Of a stretch of DNA of 64,000 bases, positions 53,041 to 61,842 are shown piece after piece (the first letter of the stretch is position 1; every line of letters begins with the position of its first letter). The notes under the pieces were generated by a model. The model was not told the origin of the DNA. It saw nothing but the letters and a program-made list of their open reading frames with translations, and searched no databases. Origin of the DNA: Rugalucina vietnamica (lineage: Eukaryota; Mollusca; Bivalvia; Lucinida; Lucinidae); NCBI GenBank assembly GCA_964017185.1, contig OZ024876.1, positions 866,001-930,000 of the forward strand, written 5' to 3'. Position numbers and translations under genes: made by a program.

Positions 53041-53998
53041 TTTCTTTTGATCCTTTGGGATCAGTGAATATATTTGGAGTATTTCAAATATATTGTTTGT
53101 TAAGACTCATCTTCTTAACTGTATTTTGATTATTTGGCTCCTTTGGGATTATGAGTTTTTGATTTAGACTACACAGATGTAAATTATTAAAATTGCAGCA
53201 AAAATGTCTGGCTTTCACTGCCTTCTTTATTTGCACGCCGGTGGGTCGGGCGTCAGACTCTATGATGGCCCCGACATAAAGCTATTCATTTTAGTTGGTT
53301 GGGGCCGGAGCTTCTTGTCTGTTGCTTGGCCCACCGGGGTCCAACTGGTGTTTTTCTTTTGCTCCGGAGTTAGTAGGTTATTCGGCGCCCAGGGATCTCC
53401 ATCGTCGGGCAGCTTACTCAGTCTGTGAGTCCTGGTTTTTGATTCATCAGGATGTTCATCATGATTTATTTGTTTGTTCTTGATGATTCATTGACTAGTT
53501 AGAGATTCACCACGAGGACCGAATAACTAACTAAATGTTATGAACCACTGCAGAAGCTGAGGGTGAGGTTATGGCCATGTAAAACCGGTTTAAGCCCGCC
53601 AGTAACTTTGTGTTACTGATCGTTCCAAGTCGATACTTCTGTGATGGTTCTTTTTGTTTTATGTTTTGGTGTATAAAAAATTTTTTGTGCTGTTGGCACC
53701 TTATGTATGTTTCCATATTTTTAGTTAAGTTAAGGTAACTGAGTGGCCACCTATTGGGAAATAGCTGCTCATTCGGCTTACGATATGTTTCATGGTATAA
53801 GTACCTGATTGTTAGTTTGGTTTTTTCCCACCTCGGTTTTTGGAGTGGGAATCTTTTTCTGATTGCGCCTTTTCCTGATCTTTGCCTACTTGTACCTTTT
53901 TGTAAAGGGTCATGGATGAAGGTTCATTACCCGAAATTGTACAATATGGCCCATCTTCTCGCTTTGAATGTTTTACTGCTTCCAAAGGATCTAACAAT
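53041..53998 (-). mobile_element. Family A copy split by a PLE
   Basis: 53041-53222 reads as the reverse of 1305-1470 (TTTGATCCTTTGGGATCAGT, ACATCTGTGTAGTC complement, AAAATGTCTGGCTTTC). 53903-53998 reads as the reverse of 1184-1285 (GGTTCATTACCCGAAATTGT, GGCCCATCTTCT). The two halves are contiguous in the copy at 1177, so 53223-53902 is an insertion. Confidence 0.9.
53223..53902 (+). mobile_element. PLE 3' region, best complete reference copy (680 bp)
   Basis: Begins TTCTTTATTTGCACGCCGGT at the end of the RT reading frame (NCTPVGRASDS in longer copies) and ends CCTACTTGTACCTTTTTG. Both boundaries are fixed by the family A target, so this copy defines the 3' terminus of the PLE family in this window. 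Confidence 0.9.
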
Positions 53999-54200
53999 TA
54001 TTTTGATTGACTGGAATCGAGTGAAAAAATATGTGTATTTTGCACGGGAAAATTTTCGTAATGCCACATTCATACAATTTCTCAGCGCTTATTGGAGGGA
54101 CAAACTGACTGTTCTGTACGAGGATAATCCTAAAGAAATTCGAAAAAAACGTAAGTGTCACTTCCCTATTGCGCACCAGTGGATTAAAGACCGATTATGA
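53999..54200 (+). CDS. Unrecognised protein-like open frame
   Basis: After the family A end, a frame reads DWNRVKKYVYFARENFRNAT, FIQFLSAYWRDKLTVLYEDN, PKEIRKKR. A possible donor GTAAGT follows AAAAAAC at about 54150; otherwise the frame runs to a TGA at 54200. Composition (Trp, Tyr, Arg, Lys, Glu) is protein-like, and it may be a host exon or the degraded N-terminal part of the PLE that follows. No family signature seen. Confidence 0.25.
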
Positions 54201-54239
54201 ACAGCCAATTAAATACATGAAAAATCAAGCATGCTTGTA

Positions 54240-54401
54240 TAGAAGCCTCCGTGGTGCAGTGGTTATGTCACTCGCCTTGTAAACCAGGGGTCGCAGGTTC
54301 GATCCCGGGCTTCTCCAGTCCGTCGGATGGGACTATAAACCGAGGTCCCGTCTCCATATGACCTTAGCTGTTGGCGGGACGTTAAACCCAAGTCAACCAA
54401 C
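54240..54401 (+). mobile_element. tRNA-derived SINE with a perfect 14-bp TSD
   Basis: Flanked by CAAGCATGCTTGTA at 54226-54239 and 54402-54415. Head: GCCTCCGTGGTGCAGTGGTT; anticodon-like region CTTGTAA; B box GGTTCGATCCC; body GGGACTATAAACCGAGGTCC; end GCGGGACGTTAAACCCAAGT. The identical duplication marks a recent insertion. Confidence 0.92.
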
Positions 54402-54960
54402 CAAGCATGCTTGTAAATTTAATAAAGGTGCAAAAGATCGGTGGTTGCTTCCAAATCATTGACCAAGACAGGTCCAAGAAGAGAAAGACACACTTCCTAC
54501 GTATTGGTTACCTAAGCGTCACAAAAGACCGTATAAAGCTAGATTTTATTGCAAATTCTAGTTCTAGTTCACTACCACTGTACTTCATAAATTATTACCT
54601 TCTTGTCTTACTGCTATCCTGCTATCAAATTTCATGTTATACGATACTGTGAGACGGTGTATGAAACTTAAAATAAAATTGGTGTTGGTCATTTTTTCTA
54701 CTCTGTATTCCACATTGCCACATAATCTGATTAAAGAAAAATATTCAATTTAATTGAGTGGACCTTAAAAAAGAGCATTAAAAATTTGGCCTGTAATGAA
54801 AGAAAGTTTGTTTTTTTTTTTGTTGTTTTTTTTTTCACTTCCGATGACCAAAGTCGATATACACTTTGGTCATGTCAGAATGTATGCGACGCCTTATGTT
54901 ATCTCCTGGATAATATTTGTATTAGATTTTGCACCAAGTTATACAGACAAATTGTAGGGA

Positions 54961-55204
54961 AAGGTACAAGTAGGCAAAGATCAGGAAAAGGTGCAATCAG
55001 AAAAAGATTTCCACTCCAAAAGCCGAGGTGGAAAAAAACTAAATTAACAATCAGGTACTTATATCATGAAAGCATATCGTAAGCTGAATGGTCAGCTTTT
55101 TTCCCAATAGCTGGCCACTCAGTTACCTAAACTTAACTAAACTATGAAAACATACATAAGGCGCCAACAGCACGAAAAAATTTAAACACCAATTACTGGC
55201 GGGC
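54961..55204 (-). mobile_element. PLE 3'-end fragment nested in the second PLE RT
   Basis: From AAGGTACAAGTAGGCAAAGA to AATTACTGGCGGGC. It splits the RT motif exactly between IVG and IPMG. A short GGA flank occurs on both sides. Confidence 0.85.
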
Positions 55205-55431
55205 GGAATTCCGATGGGTACAAATTACGCCCCTCTCGTAGCTGATATATTTTTATACTGTACAAAAGAGATTTCATGGATTATCTAAAACACGACAATA
55301 TGTCGTCTTGATTGCATGCCAGCGGGCCGGGTGTCAGACTCTGTGATGGCCCCGGCTTAAAGCTATTCATTTTGGTTGGTTGGGGCCAGAGTTTCTTGTC
55401 TGTTGCTTGGTCCAACGGGGTTCAACTGTTT

Positions 55432-55451
55432 CTTTTTTTTTTTTTTTTCCT

Positions 55452-55483
<32 letters not shown>

Positions 55484-55490
55484 TTTTTTT
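55432..55490. repeat. Poly-T expansion inside the PLE 3' region
   Basis: About 60 bp of nearly pure T replacing the TGTTTTTCTTTTGCTC segment of other copies. Confidence 0.8.
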
Positions 55491-55917
55491 GTTGTTGTTG
55501 CTGTTTTATTTTTGCTACATATTTTAATAAGTTGTATGACGCCCAGTGATCTCCATCACCGGGCAGCTCGCTGAATGTGCGAGTTCTCGTTTTTGATTCA
55601 TCATGGTGGTTTTCATGATTTATTTGTTTGCCCTTGATGATTCATTGACTAGTTAGAGACTCACCACGAGGACCGAACAACGAACTAAATGTTGTGAGCC
55701 ACTGCAGAGGATGAGGGTGAGGTAAGGGTCCTGTAATACATGTTATTTTATTTTGCTGATCGTTGCAAGGCGAAACTTCTGTTGTGGTTCTATGTGTTTG
55801 TTGTTTTGGACACGAATTTTTGTGCTGTTTGAACCTTATACACGTTTTCATATTGTTTTAGTTAAGTTCGGGTAACTTAGTGACCGCCTATTTGGAAATA
55901 GCTGCTCACTCGGCTTG

Positions 55918-56132
55918 TTTTCCGAGGTTGGAAAAACTTGACAATAAGGTACTTATACTTAGAAAACATATCGTAAGCCGAGTGAACAGCGATTTTCCAA
56001 TAGGCGGCCACTCAGTTACCCGAACTTAAATATGAAAGCATGCATAAGGTTCAAACATCACAAACATTCGACTCCAAAACATAAAACAAATGGAACCACA
56101 ACAGAAGTATCGCCTTGGAACGATCAGTAATA
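55918..56132 (-). mobile_element. PLE 3'-end fragment, inverted against its neighbour
   Basis: TTCCGAGGTTGGAAAAACTT to TTGGAACGATCAGTAATAT in reverse orientation. Its neighbour 55206-55917 is in plus orientation, so the two meet tail-proximal ends inward. Confidence 0.8.
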
Positions 56133-56150
56133 TGAGAGGTCACATAGGTC

Positions 56151-59013
56151 CATTAAAAGGGGTGGTCTCACAGTATATGAAATTTACATTGGGTTCTGCC
56201 CACGCACCGATTTTTTTGATATTATGCATATTGCTTGCTTGGTGAATGACCACTTCATCAGTAATATAGATTTCTTCTTAACTACTTAAATTTTTTAAAT
56301 ACAACATTTTGTATTAGAGGGGGTCTGAATATAGGGGTATGTGTAATTAAAGTCGCCAATAACCGTCATAATAGCATCTTCATGATTCTATTTGTTTGTA
56401 AAATAATCTAGAATGATCACTGATCATATCTGTATTGCATTATTGTTGATAGCTATAATATTGAATTCGGCTGATAATCATTTATTTCGCAGATGACCCC
56501 AAATTTTAGCTCCATAATGGTGTAATCACAAGTTTGATTTTCAATTTTAACATGTTCCCGGTTTTGTCAACCTATAATTTTAACCTTAAATTAGGCTACA
56601 CATATATAGATTATTTGCTGAAAATTTCGTAAAATTTGAAGACCGGTAACATCTGTTTCTAGAACATCGAATGATACAAGTCAGAATTCTGAAGAATTAA
56701 TAATGATTTGATCCAATTATAAATATTTCATGTTATCAACATGTTACAAAGCAAACTTTTTGTGAAACAATTTTCAGGTAAGCAATTTTGTGTCTTGCAT
56801 GACCATCAATGCTATTTTACATATTTTGAATATTGATTTAAGTAAGAAAATTGCACCCTGTCTTGGACCTTAAAATGCATATCTGTCCATCATTGTTAGT
56901 TTTCATAATTAGTTTTAGAACATGATTCTATCTATTAGTTAGCCATGCTCTATAATGTATTCGTGTTTATGTTGCAATTACCTAGTTTTTACTGTTTTGT
57001 TTATTTTATTTATTTTGTTTTCAAAAAATAAGTTGTTTAGGTATTATATATTTTATTGCTGATTTCCACATCCTTTAACTTATGCCATATGGAAAACCTA
57101 AAGGATTTAGCAGTTTGCGTAAAATAACCAGATGAGGCTAAGGACATTTTTCCCCCTGCTGCTTATATCATGATCTCAGAAAAAAACACCCCACCCACCC
57201 AAGGATATACTTTAGGAAAACCAATAGGATGAAGAGAGAAAACGAAATCTCAATACATAAAATTATATGATAAGTTACTAACAACAGGAACCTGTTAACT
57301 ACTTTTGTGTGTTTTTCTTTTCTCCTCCATTTGATGCATAATATACACATACTTGACAGCATTTTAACAATACATAATAGCATGTTTGAAACAGGTTATA
57401 TCATATATCAAATCTGAGATGAAAATTATTAATCTTATGCATGCATTTAATCATCTGCTACAGCCGGCAGACCTTTCGCTGGAAGTTTAAAACATACTTC
57501 CAACACTTCACAATTGGAAACCCTAACCCACAATGGAGCTTCTGAACTTATAAACTTACATGTAGCTGCGAGGGTTTTTTTTTTACCTAGCTGACAGATA
57601 ATTGACAAAACAGCCAAAATTTCTAACCAAAGGATAGGATTAAAGAAGAGTATCTAGACAACTATCAGCATGAAATTACAAACATGAACACGAGTCATAA
57701 ATGTGGAGATTTGTAAACATCAAGTTTGGATAATTGTCTGAGTGTTCAGTAACTTCGGTTACATTATTCATTACCCTAATATTCATTTCAAAAATAGAAA
57801 AAAGAACCACATTTAAATGGTAGACAATAATATCAATAATGGATGTTTTTAAAGATCAATTAAAACAATCTGATATTTAAAGTAAAAGCTATACCTGAGC
57901 ATCATATCTGAACACTTACAAAGAGAAAAGCCTGTCACATAGTTGAATTATGTACCGTACTTACTGGATAAGTATAAAGATGACGCTGATATAGAAACCT
58001 TCGAAAGTGCCACTGTATTTGGTATTCTTGTCAGTCTTTTACCTTAAAGTTGGCATCAACAACAGTTAAATAAGTAAAGTTATGTACAATCTTATAAACA
58101 ACATTACAAGATGAGAAAACAAATCGAGGAATCAATCAAATGTCTATTACCATTACGGTGGTCGATCACAAATTAAATAAATGTTACTTCAATAAAATTA
58201 TCCAAATACATCTAAACCTAAAGAAATATTTAGTGATGAAATTATAGAACCTTTCATTGATATATTTGAAATTTTTGTTGAGACGTAAAATGTTTGCTGA
58301 TCATTTGTATAATAAATTAATAATAATTTTGAGGTAGGTCAGTATTATATATGTGAAATTTCCAAATCAAATAAGCATTATTATACTAAGTATTCATATT
58401 TCTCATAAGTTTTATCATTTCTAGTGATAAAATTGTGGAATAATATGATTTTAGACGAAAAAACAGCTAAAAACATTAAAATCAATTTTCGTCAAAAATT
58501 GACCAACATGTATATCATGTACATTTCAACAGTGTTACCGGTTTTGAAAATTTATAAAACTTTACCAGCATGAAGAGGGTACCGCTGGCCAATTTTATAG
58601 ACAGTATCATAGGTTGACAAGCACTAGAACATATAAAAATATGAGACACAATTTGTCATTCTCGAAAATAATTTTAATGAAATTTTGACAATTTCAAGTT
58701 TAAGTTTCCATGGATAATCTATCTGTCTATCTATTTAAGCCAAAATGGTATCAAAGTAAGCCATATGGAGTCCTTTTTTAGTTCCAGTTTTAATTGGGTT
58801 AATAAAAGTTATTTAAATGATAACATATAGGCAAATTATCAGGCAGGTATGGTCACAAAGATGGAGTATGTCAGGGTGCTATCCTGAGACCTAAAAATGT
58901 TTTTCAAAATAAATAAGTGCATTTTTATAGGTGTTAGAATGAAGGCATTCACCATATAAAGCAAGAAAAAAATTGGTGCGTGGGCGCATATGAGACCCCC
59001 CCTTTACAAAATG
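56151..59013. mobile_element. 2.9-kb non-coding long-TIR transposon
   Basis: The left end CATTAAAAGGGGTGGTCTCA (56151) and TGCCCACGCACCGATTTTTT (about 56197) face the complements near 58967-59013 (AATTGGTGCGTGGGCGCATA, TGAGACCCCCCCTTTACAAA). Further inside, GGTGAATG, CTTCAT, GTCAACCTAT and ACCGGTAACA recur in inverted order over about 500-600 bp per side. No convincing frame: the largest is 71 codons. No target duplication found. Confidence 0.65.
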
Positions 59014-59225
59014 TACGTTAATTTACGAAATGGTATATTTGGTGCAGTTGCGATGTTCCACAGTTCTAGTTTGGGGTTGATTTTAAGATGTTTTGATTTC
59101 AAAATATCCATTAATAATTAGGTATTTTGGATAATTAACCAAATGATAAACTGATTATCTTTGTCCTAGCTCTAACATGAGACATGCTCATTGATGCATG
59201 ATAAGTGACATATACGTGAAGTAAG

Positions 59226-59990
59226 TGTAACGCACGGCCGAGCCAAGCCACAGAAACCCCGTCGGTGGAAAAGCATGCTCATTCACCAAGGGTGGTTTAC
59301 TGCGCTATATACTCAACACTTACTCGATTCACAAAATCTCGAGTCCGAAATTTGCACATTTCCAAGGGTGGCTATCTCGTCACATTACTTTCCCCTCCGA
59401 GATGACCCGTCCCGAGTCTTGGCCTGGGGACCACATGGGCTGCGCAACTCCGCTCTGGCAGTTGTCATCATCCCACCGCTGCCACCAAATGTAACGCACG
59501 GCCGAGCCAAGCCACATAAACCCCGTCGATGGAAAAGCATGCTCATCCACCAAGGGTGGTTTACTGCGCTATATACTCAACACAAAGTCTCGTGTTTGAA
59601 ATTTGCATATTACAAGCACTCCATATGCCGCTAATACGTTGCACCAACGTATTTTTCCAAAGGAGGCTATCCCGTCACATTACTTCCCCCTCCGAGAAGA
59701 CTCGTCCCGAGTCTTGGCCTGGGGACAACATGGGTAAGGCAACTCCGGTCTGGCAGTTGTCATTATCCCACCGCTGCCACCAAATGCAACGTACAGCCGA
59801 GCAAAGCCACATCAAACCCCGTCGGTGGAAAAGCATGCTCATTCACCAAGGGTGGTTTACTGCGCTAAATACCCAACACTTACTCGATTCACAAAGTTTT
59901 GAGTTTGAAATTTGCATATTACAAGCACTCAATATGCCGCTAATACGTTGCACCAATGTATTTTTTTCCAAGGGAGGCTATCCCGTCACA
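59226..59990 (-). mobile_element. Tandem miniature LTR element (TRIM-like): three LTRs, two internal segments
   Basis: Minus-strand reading: LTRs begin TGTGACG and end CGTTACA (59226-59384, 59490-59679, 59785-59990; 159, 190 and 206 bp). Each pair is separated by a 105-bp internal segment that holds only a primer site and a purine-rich tract (GGAGGGGAAAGTAA) next to the following LTR. The array is flanked by TAAG at 59222-59225 and 59991-59994. No coding capacity, so mobilisation would depend on a related autonomous element. Plus-strand frames of 119 and 154 codons over it are artefacts. Confidence 0.82.
59470..59487 (-). other. Primer binding site, tRNA-Leu type
   Basis: The plus strand reads ATCCCACCGCTGCCACCA, the 3' end expected of an animal tRNA-Leu (AAG type) including CCA, two bases from the LTR end. 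An identical 18-mer is at 59765-59782 next to the third LTR. Confidence 0.8.
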
Positions 59991-60499
59991 TAAGAATAGG
60001 TGGTCCAGGAATTGATTAAATTTAATTTAATTTGAAGTCCAACCCAGGCACAATTCAATAATTATTAAATTTGGAGACAAGACAAGATTTACTTTAGCCA
60101 ACTAAATTTCCGTTTAAAGGAGCTTTAAAATCGACAATCGCTGTACTTTAAGCAAAAGTTAGGCTTAGAATTTTCTAGATGGTAAATTAACACTATAGGT
60201 TAAAAAACATCTCTGTGAGTTGAGGGGCATATATCGTGCTAACAACAAACAACAAACAAAGAGTAACGACTCACAAAACACATGAGTCACTGACGGAATT
60301 AGAATGAGTTCAGAATCGATTGGCGACACCTTTTATTATCGCCCGAGTTTAAAAATTTGCGACAAATACAAGGAAACATTAAGAAAATAATTAGAGGAAT
60401 GTACAGGTACATTCACATGGTAATCCCAAAGTGGGAATAAACAAGCAAAGTTAACGGTCTTACGAACATTTGATTCAGAACTGTATATGTTACAATAAT
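59991..60499. other. No recognisable feature
   Basis: AT-rich DNA. Short frames only. Confidence 0.35.
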
Positions 60500-60640
60500 G
60501 ATTGTGTGTGAAGTGATGCTTAACGTCCCAGTCAACAGCCATGATAATTTTAGGACGTTGTCTCCATTTTATGGGACTTTTACCCGGGCAGACGTGCTAA
60601 CCATTTCACCACCGCGGTCTTCCGATTTTGTATGCAAATT
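60500..60640 (-). mobile_element. tRNA-derived SINE
   Basis: Minus strand: GTGGTGAAATGGTTAGCACG (A-box-like head), CTGCCCGGGTAAAAGTCCC, and a 3' end GACTGGGACGTTAAGCATCA. The end word is shared with the SINE at 54240. The B box is degraded. Confidence 0.55.
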
Positions 60641-61320
60641 TTAGCATCTATAAGGACAGAGACCAGTAAATGAAACTTTGCAAGCGATTGACCCAAAGAG
60701 TGTGCAGATTTAAGATGTAACGCTTCCTACCATTAATACGATCTATCATTGTAACATGATAGTATAATCTTTCTTGAACTGTATTTTGCTATATTTTGTG
60801 ATTTGATCAGCTGCTGTTTAGCCATACAATGTCCAAATTGTTGATGTAGTGATTTTTGAATAATCATTTTTTCATTGTTGAGCGATTTTGAGGTGTCCCT
60901 AAACAGCGAAAAATACCGTCCTTGGATGCTGGCTAACCCCCTATTTTTTGCTGCAATTGTACACAGCCTGGGTCGATCCCTCGTCTGCTGAATGTGTTGG
61001 GGTCCACTATGAGTTGTTAAGCACATTAATGAGTATTGTTTTGGGGCAAATTACGATGGGATTCTATGGAAACGATAATTATAGGCCTCTACCCATAAAC
61101 CTTTGACGTCATTTACGCTATTTAGCGGCCTATTATTTACCGCCATAGGCGACCCTATCATTTTCGGTTCTTTTTGTTACCTACGGACGGCGGCCATTTT
61201 TATTTGGGCTTATTATTTATTTATTTTGTAAGATTTACAGACGCTCTACTGCATCGGAAATAAGTATTTAAGAAACAGAGAACAGCACGATACAGGAAAT
61301 TATATAAACAAACAAAATTA
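60641..61320. other. No recognisable gene
   Basis: Nothing identified; GGCGGTAAATAATAGGCCGC and neighbouring GC-rich words near 61110-61200 may belong to an unnamed repeat. Confidence 0.35.
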
Positions 61321-61329
61321 GCGTACAAA

Positions 61330-61560
61330 AGTCGGTCGTGTCGCGACCGGAAATCGAACCACGGACCTCCTGCATATTCCTACCAAGATCATTTCTGATA
61401 CAAGTACACCGGAAAAATTATAAAGCAGAGAAATAAAAGATACACTAAATTGGCAAAGGTAGGTTTCGAACCCGCAGACTTCGGTTTCTGCACCTAGCTA
61501 TATGTAGGGCCGTCGCCTCTACCGACTCAGCTTTAGAGGCGATTTCCCTGTATAACCCGT
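61330..61560 (-). mobile_element. Two tRNA-like SINE heads
   Basis: Minus strand: 61455-61550 has GCTGAGTCGGTAGAGGCGAC (A box) and TCTGCGGGTTCGAAACCTAC (B box). 61330-61395 has GTCCGTGGTTCGATTTCCGG (B box). Their tails are not clear. Confidence 0.5.
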
Positions 61561-61842
61561 CTGATAGGTTACTAGTTTTCGTTGTGCAAGCACACTCGTC
61601 TATATACATGGAGTAACTGGATCCTGAAGATGCCGAAGCTTGGAAATAATATTTTCATACCAAAGATATACAAACTTCAACAGCTATTAAACAAATATTA
61701 TTTCCAAGCTGCATTTCAGACTGATTATTTACTATTTATATGCTGAGCTAGATTTTTACTCAACATTTCCCTTCACTATGTTTTAGTTCGTGTGTGCGTT
61801 ATAACATTTGAAAAAAAAAAGAAAAAAACAATATGTTCGTTT

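Larger units (their letters stand above)
54416..55917 (+). pseudogene. Penelope-like element: second RT remnant plus 3' region
   Basis: Shifted frames give PLE RT pieces: DTLPTYWLPKRHKRPYKARF near 54490-54545, TLPHNLIKEKYSI near 54712-54750, LACNERKFVFF then SRYTLWSCQNVCDALCYLLD and NICIRFCTKLYRQIVG up to 54960. After a nested insertion come IPMGTNYAPLVADIFLY and KEISWII. A deletion then joins to the 3' region (GTGTCAGACTCTGTGATGGC) to 55917, which includes a T-rich expansion at 55432-55490. Many stops; a dead copy. Same element as 34240, with an additional upstream RT part. Confidence 0.72.

Noticed and set aside
54240..54310. Functional tRNA gene (TGT anticodon-like)
   Set aside because: Arms do not pair as a proper tRNA, and the body continues into a SINE with a 14-bp target duplication.
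55312..55574. Frames with FFFFF/LLLLL runs
   Set aside because: Translations of the poly-T expansion in the PLE 3' region.
59275..59993. Overlapping frames of 119 and 154 codons
   Set aside because: They cross LTR, primer-site and internal segments of the TRIM array on the non-coding strand.
59226..59995. Simple tandem satellite of about 265-295 bp
   Set aside because: Primer sites, purine tracts, TG...CA ends and flanking TAAG explain it better as a tandem miniature LTR element.
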